Below, piece after piece: positions 47,665 through 57,125 of a DNA stretch of 64,000 bases. The DNA lies in NCBI GenBank assembly GCA_037447655.1, contig JBBHKE010001556.1, positions 1 through 64,000 of the forward strand. Direction: 5' to 3'. The DNA comes from Zygnema cylindricum (lineage: Eukaryota > Streptophyta > Zygnematophyceae > Zygnematales > Zygnemataceae). How positions within the stretch are numbered: position 1 is the stretch's first letter; each line of letters starts with the position of its first letter. Under the pieces are notes generated by a model, which ran no database searches, was not told where the DNA came from, and was given only the letters and a program-made list of their open reading frames with translations. The position numbers and the translations under genes are program-made.

Positions 47665-47942
47665 GCATCCGTCGGCGCAAAAAGAGTTTTGTTTATTCCG
47701 TCGGTCAGGTTAAGGGCCTTTTTGTAGGTCGTATCGCTCAGATACGACAAAAAAGTGGTGAAGTTCCCTGCAGCCGTTAAGTTGACAACTATTCTGTCGA
47801 ATTCGACGGTTCCATGCATCGCTCCGTGATCATGGCCGTTTTGCGAGAGGGAGGGGGAGGGGAGAGAGAGAGCGATGAGGAGAGTGAGAAGGAGAGGGAG
47901 AGAGAGAGAGAGTCTGGAGAGGGGACCGGAGATAGAAGCCAT
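44332..47942 (-). CDS. FLA: Fasciclin-like GPI-anchored protein (FAS1 domain), 2 exons, 244 aa
   Basis: Exon 1 is 47942-47664 and exon 2 is 44787-44332, separated by a 2.9-kb GT-AG intron; 735 nt gives 244 codons plus stop. Residues 1-33 form a signal peptide with a hydrophobic Leu-rich core. A His-rich linker (GHDHGAMHG) precedes a single FAS1 domain (about 45-215) with LFAPTDAAFAAL across the splice junction, YHIV, a TSL..ILGTTLSVTVNGTKI strand and VHGISSVLIP. The C terminus (PPHHNGGSQ, then about 20 hydrophobic residues) looks like a GPI-anchor signal. Eight or so NxT sequons predict heavy N-glycosylation. Family members act in cell-wall adhesion and matrix. A duplicate of exon 1 with its promoter lies at 40139-40998. 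The intron contains several simple-sequence arrays. Confidence 0.88.
44880..45050 (-). pseudogene. Possible third, diverged FAS1 first-exon remnant
   Basis: On the - strand a frame with a Leu/Ser-rich hydrophobic leader continues SYLSQGHAPLPSPSEFGKVV. This parallels SPSLSQNGHDHG...EFDRIVV in the intact exon. Beyond it the frame loses similarity, and no good donor follows. It lies in the intron of the FLA gene. The leader could be a chance product of CT-rich sequence. Confidence 0.3.
45351..45682. repeat. 11-bp tandem repeat (GTTATCAATTC)n, about 30 copies
   Basis: The unit GTTATCAATTC has GCTATCAAATA and GTTATTAATTC variants. Variants recur in blocks (CGCTATCAAATAGTTATTAA at about 45468 and 45509), a sign of block duplication. 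It lies within the FLA intron. Confidence 0.93.
45690..46320. other. FLA intron sequence, possible decayed element
   Basis: A 133-codon frame (45674-46075, + strand) has no recognisable domain. AATGCCACGT at 45775 and ACGTGGCATT at 45882 are inverted, and GTACGG words are frequent. A decayed foldback is the likeliest reading. Confidence 0.3.
46320..47165. repeat. GA-rich minisatellite and GGGAAATTGG-type purine strand
   Basis: 46455-46650 has three to four copies of a unit of about 37-43 bp (GAGGGGCGCAGGGAGAGGGA). 46660-47165 is a degenerate repeat of AATTGGGAAA/AATTGGGGAA steps with strong strand asymmetry. It lies within the FLA intron. Confidence 0.85.
47166..47663. other. Left part of the FLA intron next to exon 1
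   Basis: A/T-rich and without coding features. A pure A run at 47637-47662 abuts the exon 1 donor, so the intron transcript starts GU followed by a long U run. Confidence 0.5.
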
Positions 47943-48346
47943 TTATAGAGAGGTGAGAGAGGGAGAGAGAGAGAGAAAAAATGGGAGGGAAAAATGAGTG
48001 AAAATGGGGAAGGAGAGAGGGAGGGAGGGAGGGAGGGAGGGAGGGGGGGGAGAGAGGGAGGGAGGAGAGGGAGGGCGAGGGAGGTACTTTTTCAATTGTG
48101 GTACTCGTACGGAAAACAGTTGCCGACGGGTGTTCCCCACTGGGAGAGGTCGTACCGTACATAAAGTTGCTAGACTCTTTGATATTTCCTATATAGAATC
48201 CAAATAACATTTCAAATTTCCGTACATAATTTGTACTGTTAGAATCTGTCAGCTTGCGAGATGTACGGAAGATATAACGTATATTGTTTTATGGCCGTGA
48301 AAGGCCAGTTTGTACTATTGGTGTAGTACAGACTTGAAAAGTACAG
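47664..48346 (-). repeat. Segmental duplication, copy B (FLA exon 1 plus promoter)
   Basis: Counterpart of 40139-40998. The GGGA tract is shorter here, which accounts for most of the length difference. The upstream edge coincides with TACACCGTGAATCGCG at 48347, a TIR of the TA-flanked family. Confidence 0.85.
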
Positions 48347-48603
48347 TACACCGTGAATCGCGCCAGTGCTGTAGATGTGATACTTGCCGTACGATGCCGG
48401 ACAATCGCCGCCGAATGTACGATATTTCGTACACACAAAAGGGCGAACTGGCGCAGTTATCATTTCTTAACTCGAACTGTCGACTGTACTATTGTACGAA
48501 ATGTCCAGACGCGTTAAAAGAGCAAGAATACCAGGCGTACTTAAATTATAGTGCAGTACTGTACTTTGTCGCGGAAGTAATGTTGACCGTGTAACTACAG
48601 AAC
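48347..48603. mobile_element. Partial TA-flanked TIR element (copy 16)
   Basis: Only the left end (TACACCGTGAATCGCG) is recognisable. The remaining 240 bp is GTAC-rich and ends where a complete copy begins at 48604. Confidence 0.45.
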
Positions 48604-49094
48604 TACACCGCGAATCGCTATTAGCGTACATGACGCTAATTGGGGTACCCCTTTTTTTGGGGCAAATTCTCAAATAGAATAAAGTACGCTAAATGTTTTT
48701 GCTCGTTATTTGAGGTACCCCGCTCAATGCGGTTCATAACTGTAATTTAGTGTACTTTTAAATAGTATTGTGTACGGACTGCCAGATCTGTACTATTCCG
48801 TACCTTTTAAATTTGAAAGTACAGAAAATACAATAATATATAATTGCGTAAATATTTTCCGGCATACGCAGATGTCAAAAAAACGCGACGGCGCACGATT
48901 TGAACAATGTCGTACATCTACATGTTTTAGCGTGGACATATTATGTGCCGAAATTTTTTACGAAGCAGTTTACAAATTAGAGTACATGATAAATTAGTAT
49001 CATGGTGTACCCGAAAAAACACAATTTACCGTAAAGTACGCTAATTGTTTCATTACGCTATATTTTTTATACGCTAATAGCGATTCACGGTGTA
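48604..49094. mobile_element. TA-flanked TIR element (copy 13), 491 bp
   Basis: The left end is TACACCGCGAATCGCTATTA. The right end, read in reverse, is TACACCGTGAATCGCTATTA. GTACGCTAATTG and ATTACGCTA words sit next to the ends. TTTAAATAGTATTG in the interior is the counterpart of the CACTATTTAAA mark of the long class. Confidence 0.85.
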
Positions 49095-49102
49095 CAGTAG
49101 AG

Positions 49103-49317
49103 TACACCGTGACACCGTGTAACAGTGTGAATTTTTATTTCGCCATTTAATAGCATCCTTTTTCCGTACACATACGTCCGTTGGAGACGCCCAGTCAGAC
49201 GCTGAAAATTTTTTTTTTCAACCTGAACCGTCAGATTAACAAAAAGTTACATGTGCACAGTGAAAAGATGCTTATGATGAAAAAAAAACCTTTACACTAA
49301 TAGCGATACACGGTGTA
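49103..49317. mobile_element. TA-flanked TIR element (copy 14), 215 bp foldback class
   Basis: It starts TACACCGTGACACCGTG and ends ACTAATAGCGATACACGG plus TGTA. The arms contain TTTTTCCGTACACATACG. A sequence with related but weaker arms follows at 49320-49475. Confidence 0.75.
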
Positions 49318-49587
49318 CTGTCAATGTTTTTTCCGCAACATACGAAAACTTTCTCGGCTTGCACACGCGTCCAGCTTTTGATTGGGAACCCGCAATCGCA
49401 TATTGTGAATTGATTCAATCGACACCGTCGGATAAACAATCCAACAAGTGTGCACCAACAGTTCAGTTAGAAAGAAACAAAAAACATAATATATGGTGTA
49501 CGGTAGGTAACGAAAGGGCGTACAAAATTTGGTCATCGGAAATTCGGAACCTATACTAAATTCCAAAACAGGTACAGTACTGTACAG

Positions 49588-49724
49588 TACAACGTGAATT
49601 CTTATTAGTGCTGACATGTTTTCGTCTCTTTAAAAATCTTTTCTCCGTACACACATGTCAGTTTCAAGATCTGACAGCTGCGATTGAAAGGTAAGATTCT
49701 CAGCTTCCGATTGACGGTCTTAGG
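49588..49724. mobile_element. TA-flanked TIR element (copy 15), right part missing
   Basis: The left end TACAACGTGAATTCTTATTA and left arm (TTTTCTCCGTACACAC, then GATTGAAAGGTAAGATTCTC) are clear. Similarity stops at GGTCTTAGGG. Confidence 0.65.
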
Positions 49725-50420
49725 GTACTTTCGCATGTAACCGAAACTTAATCTTGTTATTTTGTTTTTTAGCGAAGATTTGCCGTACAACTTTCAAAGC
49801 ATTCGGATGTAAACCCAAAAAACTTGTTACTTTACAAAGGTGACTCACGTAGACGTGTACGAAACAATCTGACAGATGATGTGGTACACAAAGTGATGCG
49901 AAACTTCAACTCGACTGCAAATTGAGACGTCCAACCGCACGCTGTACACTCTATGTGACTTCAGGACATTGTCGACGTGGAGGCTTTAACACTCTGCCGT
50001 ACTTGCTCAGCTATTCCACAGAACGACCCTCTCTACTCTGCCGTGTCGTGCCTTTTTACTTTCCCCCACCCTTCTTCGCCATTCTTGCAAGGATACAAAG
50101 CATATTAACATAGTGTATTCAAATAGGGAAGGAGGACAAACATTTAAGGTCTTCTATACAGCTATGTAAGTTCAAACTTGAATGTGACATTGCCAAATGT
50201 TGTTGGATATTTTTTATAAGCTCATTTTAACAGTAAACAGTTTGCAATATGAAGTATTTTCTTATATTCAGTTTACCGCAGTATTTCTGGGTTGCTTTCG
50301 ACTTATGATAATTTTTTTTACAGCCAACAGTCTGAAATGTATTGTTTTTTTTCAGTTCACTACACACTACACAGTGTTTACACTATTTCTGGGTTGCTTT
50401 CGACTTATTATACTCATCTT
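49725..50420. other. Intergenic, no gene seen
   Basis: A phrase TATTTCTGGGTTGCTTTCGA occurs twice (about 50282 and 50385). Otherwise featureless. Open frames are short. Confidence 0.4.
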
Positions 50421-50830
50421 TGTTAGAATCAAGGTTGTAATCGGCCGTCGCGGTCTGTCGCGCGGCCAGCAAGGTTGGCGTTACATGAAGATAGTGGTCC
50501 AGATTGGTTTGGAGTCATTAAGTCGAGCTGTACGGTTATGTAGTACTTTGGTCTCGCGAAGATTTAGTTTGACAACGACCAAAATTTTTGTTCCGTTTGG
50601 TGTGTACAGTTAGTGGGTTCGTTTTGTCTTTATTTGTTGTTGTTTGTACCAGTGTCTTGTGTTGTTTTGGAAAAGTAAGTTTCGTGCGTACGCGACGTTT
50701 CGTGCGTACTCGACGCGATTGTAATGCGTAAGTACTCACAAAATCTAATGTGGAGGTTCGATTATTTTTATGTGGGTGGGAGAAAATGTATGAATTATGT
50801 TGGAACGTATGGTATTGGATTTCAAGTGAA
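50421..50830 (+). repeat. Diverged solo or partial LTR of the copia family
   Basis: It begins TGTTAGAATCAAGGTTGTAA exactly like the 5' LTR at 56552 and stays closely similar for about 270 bp. It then becomes patchy (GTGGGAGAAAATGT still recognisable near 50775). No internal retrotransposon sequence follows, so it is a solo LTR or a truncated insertion. Confidence 0.8.
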
Positions 50831-51769
50831 CGAAGAAATATGGGCAAAAGTACGGTTTGCGTAAGGGGAAATGGACAATCCGACGTGAGATAATCGACGT
50901 TTCATATACGAAATGTTGAAAGTGTACGTCGATCGTACGGAACATAATGTGCGACAGGCGGCATTTATGAAAAAGGACGCCGCTCGTACGTAGAATCTAT
51001 TTTGGACAGGTGTACCTTTGTTTCGGCAGGCGGCATTTATGACGAAGTACGTGGTTGCGATACGGTACAGATTTGGATGGTAAAATAACATTTCGTCAAG
51101 TGGATGGAAGTGGCACGTGGCTCGACATCAAGGGTGCCAAATAAGGGTGACGTACGGTGGATATAGGTCGCCGTTATTTTTTCAAGTAGTGGTGACGCGA
51201 AATCGCGTCAATCACACGATGATTATTTTGGACGTCTCAGATTGTTTTACGAAATTCGAGTTTCGTTAAGTGACTCAGCATGACTCAGTATACGATTTTG
51301 TGAGATTGCGTGTACTTGAAAATATTTGGAACAACAATGCTTTGTCTTATTTGTATTATTAAATTAGTGTTGATTATGACGTTTAAATTTAAGTTGTTAA
51401 TTAGGGTTTCGACAGTTTAATTTGTGTGTGAAAAATATCGTACTTGTAGACAAGTGTACGCTTACGATTGCTTGACTCTCAGGTGTACGCTTACGATTAG
51501 TTTGATTTAGTGACAGTTACGTAATTTACGTTGGTTATTTTGACACTTAGTGATTCGTTGACAGCTCACAAGTGTATGTATAGGAATGAGCTTTGTTAGG
51601 AATTAATCATCAATGCTGGTTAGAAAAGTAGGGACCAAAGATGTAGTATTTTAGGGTTGTCGATTAGGTCATGCACTTTGAATGATATAATGATTATTTG
51701 ATTATACTTTTGTTTATGTGTGATACATTCGTGTGTTATTATTTATTTATGTTATTTTATATATGTTAT
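50831..51769. other. Intergenic, possible continuation of an old insertion
   Basis: GGCAGGCGGCATTTATGA occurs at about 50954 and, nearly identical, at 51025. No coding region is supported. Confidence 0.4.
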
Positions 51770-52155
51770 GGAAATACACCGGTTTGGGTATTAAGCCCAA
51801 TTCTCGGGTTTGGGTTTTATACACCCCAATATCGAAATACACCGGTTTGGGTAAAAAGCCCAATTTTCAGGTTTGGGTTGATAAGCCCCAATATCGAAAT
51901 ACACCGGTTTGGGTATTAAGCTTATTTCATGGGTTCGGGTTTTATAAGCCCCAATATCGATATACACAGGTTTGGGTATTAAGCCCAATTTTCGGGTTTG
52001 GGTTTTATAAGCCCCAATATCAATATACACCGGTTTGGGTATTAAGCCCAATTCTCGAGTTTGGGTTTTATACACCCCAATATCGAAATACACCGGTTTG
52101 GGTATTAAACTTATTTCATGGGTTCGGATTTTATAAGCCCCAATATCGAAATTCA
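51770..52155. repeat. 63-bp tandem array, 6 copies
   Basis: Period 62-63 bp, with TACACCGGTTTGGGTATTAA followed by GCCCAATTYTCGGGTTTGGG. Because 63 is a multiple of three, a single frame stays open across the array. The predicted peptide resembles no known protein. Confidence 0.93.
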
Positions 52156-52179
52156 AGGGGTTTCCAACACTTAGCCAAA

Positions 52180-52640
52180 TATTCCAGTTTTTTGACTCGG
52201 CGTACACGGGTTCCGGTACTTAGCCAAATTTTCGAAGTATTTTGACTCGGCGTACACGGATTCCGGTACTTAGCCAAAATTTCGAAGTATTTTGACTCGG
52301 CGTACACGGGTTCCGGTACTTAGTCAAAATTTCGAAGTATTTTGACCTTGCGTACACGGATTCCGGTACTTTAGCCAAAATTTCGAAGTATTTTGACTCG
52401 GCGTACATGGATTCCGGTACTTAGCCAAAATTTCGAAGTATTTTGGCTCGGCGTACACGGATTCCGGTACTTAGCCAAAATTTCGAAGTATTTTGGCTCG
52501 GCGTACACGGATTCCGGTACTTAGCCAAAACTTCGAAGTATTTTGACTCGGCGTACACGGATTCCGGTACTTAGCCAAAATTTCGAAGTATTTTGGCTCA
52601 GCTACACAGATTACGGTACTTGGACAAATCTCGAAGTCGT
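52180..52640. repeat. 50-bp tandem array, about 9 copies
   Basis: CGTACACGGATTCCGGTACT followed by TAGCCAAAATTTCGAAGTAT recurs every 50 bp (52201, 52251, 52301, 52351, 52402, 52452, 52502, 52552). Inverted relatives occur at 54940-55030. Confidence 0.93.
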
Positions 52641-52679
52641 TTGTTTTTACATTGTTGTACACACTCCAATCGTGAATTT

Positions 52680-55370
52680 AAAGCTTCTTCAAAAGCTTCA
52701 AAGGTGGCGTGAGCGCCAATATAAGGCTTCCTCTATGGCACAAAGCCTGCAAAATGCACCGAAAATATTTGGTGTAAACGCCTTCGCATTGGAGGACCCA
52801 CGGTGTTATTTGCCGAAATGACCGCATTAGGGCAAACACCCTCCCAGTATTGATGGACTGCTCCCTCTACTACGTAAAAAAACTCAAATGTGCGTCAGAC
52901 CGCAAATTGGCTGCCCAAAAAAAAGATAGAAATACTTTATGAAATATCTAGTAAATTTTCAATAATAAAAATTGGAAAATGTCATACTGCAGCCTAAAAG
53001 GCTCCAAAGGTTGCCTTAACGCCGATTTAAAGCTTCCTCTATGGCACAAAGCCGGAAAAGTGCTCCCAAAATGCTTTGGGCAAACGCCCTTTGCCTTGGA
53101 GTAACCGCGGTCTTACTTGTTCCAAATGACCGGCTTGGGGCAAACACCCTCCCAGTAGTGAGGGACTTCTCCCCCTACTAGGTAAAAAAGGCTCCAATGG
53201 TGGCCTTAGCGCCGATTTAAAGCTTCCTCTATGGCACAAAGCCGGAAAAGTGCTCCCAAAATGCTTGGGGCAAACGCCCTTTGCCTTGGCGTAACCGCGG
53301 TCTTACTTGTTCCAAATGACCGGCTTGGGGCAAACGCCCTCCCAGTAGTGAGGGACTCCTCCCCCTACTAGGTAAAAAAGTGCAAATGTGCGGCATAAAA
53401 GGCTCCAATGGTGGCCTTAGCGCCGATATAAAGCTTCCTCTATGGCACAAAGCCGGAAAAGTATCCCCAAAATGCTTGGGGCAAACGCCCTTTGCCTAGG
53501 CGTAACCGCGGTCTTACTTGTTCCAAATGATCGGCTTGGGGCAAACGCCCTCCCAATAGTGAGGGACTCCTCCCCCTACTTGGTAAAATAGGCTCCAATG
53601 GTGGCCTTAGCGCCGATTTAAAGCTTCCTCTATGGCACAAAGCCGGAAAAGTGCTCCCAAAATGCTTGGGGCAAACGCCTTTGCCTTGGCGTAACCACGG
53701 TCTTACTTGTCCAAAATGACCGGCTTGGGGCAAACGCCCTCCCAGTATTGAGGGACTCCTCCCCCTACTAGGTAAAAAGGGTGAAATGTGCGTCGGAACG
53801 CAAATTGACACCTCAAAAAAAAGATAGAACACTTCGCCAAATTTTCGAAGAATTTTCAATACTGCAAAATGTAAAATGCTATATCTCGGCCGGTATTTAG
53901 TGGAATTTAGCTTATTATAGCTTGTTTGGTAGGTAATTTTTCCATCTTTCGAATGAGCTATGACAAGTCGTATTCCACTAAATACCGGCCGAGATATAGC
54001 CTTTTACATTTTGCAGTATTGAAAAATATTTCAGAATTTTCAATACTGAAAAATGCAAAATGCTATATCTCTGCCGGTTTTTGGTGGAATTTAGCTTGTT
54101 GTAACTTGCTGGGTAGGTAATTATTTTATCTTTCGAACGAGATATAATAAGTCAAATTCCATCAAATACCGGCCGAGATATAGCATTTTTCATTTCGCAG
54201 TATTGAAAATTATTCGAAAATTTGACTAAGTGTTCTATCTTTTTTTTGAGGTGTCAATTTGCGGTCCGACGCACATTTGACCCTTTTTACTTACTAGGGG
54301 GAGGAGTCCCTCAATACTGGGAGGGCGTTTGCCCCAAGCCGGTCATTTGGAACAAGTAAGACCGCGGTTACGCCAAGGCAAAGGCGTTTGCCCCAAGCAT
54401 TTTGGGAGCACTTTTCCAGCTTTGTGCCATAGAGGAAGCTTTAAATCGGCGCTAAGGCCAACATTGGAGCCTTTTATGGCGCACATTTGCACTTTTTTAC
54501 CTAGTAGGGGGAGGAGTCCCTCACTACTGGGAGGGCGTTTGCCCTAAGCCGGTCATTTGGAACAAGTAAGACCGCGGTTACGCCAAGGCAAAGGCGTCTG
54601 CCCCCAGCATTTTGGGAGCACTTTTCTTGCCTTTTGCCATGCACAAAGCCTTTTACTGAAGGCCAATGAAAAAGCGTTTGCCCGAAGCATTTTGGTCGCG
54701 TTTTTCCGACCTTTTGCTGTGGAATAGGCCTTTGTGTGTGTCTGTGGGGTCTCCTTTGCACAGGCCTTGGCAAAACGTTTATGCAATTAGATGTGTTTGC
54801 GGCAGCATAACCCTACTTTCAATTTTTCCGGAAAACAAGAGTAGGGTTGCCCGTTAGGACGAAGACAACCCTAATCTCGTTTTTGGGGAAAAACGAGATT
54901 AGGGTTGTCCTTGAAACCCTAATCTCAAAAGTTGGCTAAGTACCAAAGCCTATGTGAATTCGGAAATTCGGCTAAGTACCGGAGTCCTTGGTCGCCGAGT
55001 CGAAAAACTTCGAAATTTGGCTAAGTACTGAAACCTGTGTGATTTCGGTGAAGTAAGGCCGGCCTTAGGCCAATGAAAAAGCGTTTGCCCCAAGCATTTT
55101 GGTCGCGTTTTTCCGACCTTTTGCTGTGGAAGAGGCCTTTGTGTGTGTCTCTGGGGTGTCCTTTGCACATGCCTTTGCAAAACGTTTATGCAATTAGAGG
55201 TGTTTGCCTCACCATAACCCTACTTTCAATTTTTCCGACAAACGAGATTAGGGTTGCCCGTTAGGACCGAGACAACCCTAATCTTGTTTTTGGGGAAAAA
55301 TGAGATTAGGGTTGTCCGAGAAACCCTAATCTCAAAATTTGGCTAAGTACAAAAGCCTGTGTGAAGCTTG
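52680..55370. repeat. Large palindromic satellite array
   Basis: Left arm: four direct units starting near 53001 with a 190-211 bp spacing (CTATGGCACAAAGCCGG at 53039, 53229, 53440, 53630), plus a diverged unit near 52733. Centre: two consecutive palindromes (53856-54030 and 54036-54218), each with ATATCTCGGCCGGTATT or a near match. Right arm: inverted units (54240-54620). Then come two direct copies of about 409 bp (from 54659 and 55068) with AAAAAGCGTTTGCCC and CCCTAATCTCG hairpins. No coding capacity. Confidence 0.88.
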
Positions 55371-55969
55371 AGGTAGAAGCCCTAAGGCCAATGCAAAGAA
55401 AGTTTGTTCAAGGTTTCGGTAGCATTTGTTGGAGCGTCGGAAGACATTTGTATCTATTGTGTGGCACCGTCCCATCGTCTTCGCACGAAGACGAAGGGAT
55501 GTGGAGTTCGATCCTCCAAACAGATTTGGAAAGGCAAGAAGCATTCGGCCTTGTTGTCTTTCGCTTTGTGACTTGCAATTTCTTGCCTCTCGTTCATTCA
55601 CTCGAAACCGAAAATCCAAAATTCAAGAGCCTTAAAATTTAATCGAAAGTTGATTTGAAACAAACGAGTGTGTGAAGTTGCAAGTCAGAAAAGCCTCTCA
55701 TCCTAGCGGAAACTTCGAAAACTGCATGAAAGGAGAGAAAACACTGTAGCAAATGTATAATAGAGCGAGGATTTTGTCGTCAAAGAGTCTTTGAAGACGT
55801 ATCTAACGGTTGTAATCTTTCCGTGTTATCGTTGTCACAGGTAATTGAGAGGCGATAGTAACCTATCCACACCCGTCAGGCTTAACTTCCCTTGATAACC
55901 GGATACCTTTGATTTGCAACTGGCAGCGATAGATTAGACGCCGCAGTGGTCGTTGCTCACGTTCAACCA
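55371..55969. other. Intergenic, no gene seen
   Basis: A diverged continuation of the array (CTAAGGCCAATGCAAAGAAAG at about 55380) fades into unique sequence. No supported feature. Confidence 0.35.
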
Positions 55970-56551
55970 TGGACGACGCTCTGCCCAAAGAGTTCTTTAG
56001 TAGATTAACAAGGGGGCTCTCGCGTGCTGTAACCCTACAGATGTGCTCCAAATCATGTCCAAGGCCATTAAGAGAGCGCCTCAAGTTAAACTCACTACGG
56101 CGAGGTATGCAGAAAAATACCATGCTCGAGTCATTGCCTCGATGTTAGAGGAGGAGAAGGTGTCCAAGCTCGGGGTCGTAGACGCGTCCGAGGAGCTTGT
56201 AGGCCCGAATAACGTCCCTCCCGATGCGTCATTGACCCCAACGAGGGGAGGCGATAGCCGCTCCCTGGACCGATCTAAGGAACCTCGCGGCCGGTAGCAA
56301 CACCCGAAGGACCTAGTTCCCTTGTCCGTAGGGAGGAGGAGGATGTTGGAGGAGGGGGGCGAGCAGCACTCGAAGTGCCCAAAGCCACGTTCCGTAGGGA
56401 AGAGGATGTCGGAAGAGGGGCGCGAGACGATCTTCAAAAAGACGACGTTGGAGAGGGTGGAGGGAGTGAGAACTCGAATGGCGAGGAAGAGGGTGAAAAC
56501 ACTAGCGGGAGAAATGACGCTAACGCAGATAGTGGTCCAATAGATGACGAT
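55970..56551 (+). pseudogene. Unknown open frame, left part, interrupted by the copia element
   Basis: From ATG 55970 a coding-like stretch shifts frame at least twice and has internal stops. The last open block (56279-56551) is Glu/Asp/Gly-rich. It continues without a stop into 63469-63606 if the retrotransposon and one target copy are removed. I recognise no domain. It could be part of an older mobile element or a decayed host gene. Confidence 0.45.
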
Positions 56552-57066
56552 TGTTAGAATCAAGGTTGTAATCGACCGTCGCGGTTTGTCGCGCGGCCAG
56601 CTAGGTTGGCGTTACGTGAAGATAGTGGTCCAGATTAGTTTGGAGTCATTAAGTCGAGTTGTACGATTATGTAGTACTTTGGTCTCGCGAAGATTTAGTT
56701 TGACGACGACCAAGTATTTTGTTTCGTTTGGTGTGTATGGTTAGTAGGTTCGTTTTGTCTTTATTTGTTCTTGTTTGTACGTGTGTCTTGTACCTTGCAT
56801 TATGTCGTTTCGCGTATAGACGCGATTTGATTTGTAGGCGCTCAGTGCGCACTTTATAGTTTGGTTTGTTTTTTAGTTTGATTGTGTGACGTTACATTTG
56901 CAGTACTATATACTGCAGTTTAGTGGGAGGGAAAACTTAACCTTTTTGTGGGAGAAAATGTCCGTGAAATATATTGGCTTTCGTGGACAGTTTTCTCTCA
57001 TCTGAATGTCCTTTTTTGCTTCCGCTGTAATCTTGCACTCCGCATTTTTTGTGTGAGATCCTTTCA
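56552..57066 (+). repeat. 5' LTR of the copia element
   Basis: It starts TGTTAGAATCAAGG and ends GATCCTTTCA, just before the primer-binding site. It should carry the promoter and poly(A) signal of the element. TATATACTGCAG near 56910 is a weak TATA candidate. Confidence 0.95.
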
Positions 57067-57068
57067 AG

Positions 57069-57080
57069 TGGTATCAGAGC
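57069..57080 (+). promoter_or_regulatory. Primer-binding site, initiator tRNA-Met
   Basis: TGGTATCAGAGC, the classic copia primer-binding site complementary to the 3' end of plant initiator tRNA-Met, two bases after the LTR end. Confidence 0.95.
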
Positions 57081-57125
57081 TTGTGTGCTCCTTTGAGGTG
57101 TAGAAGGGTGGCTAGTTTGGCCGCC

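Noticed and set aside
51733-52245. 170-codon repetitive protein in the 63-bp array
   Set aside because: The frame is open only because 63 is divisible by three. The opposite strand is also open and nothing resembles a known protein.
53039-53859. - strand ORFs beginning MCHRGSF in the 190-bp array
   Set aside because: Repeats of the same short frame caused by tandem satellite units. No start or splice signals, and mirrored copies exist on the other strand.
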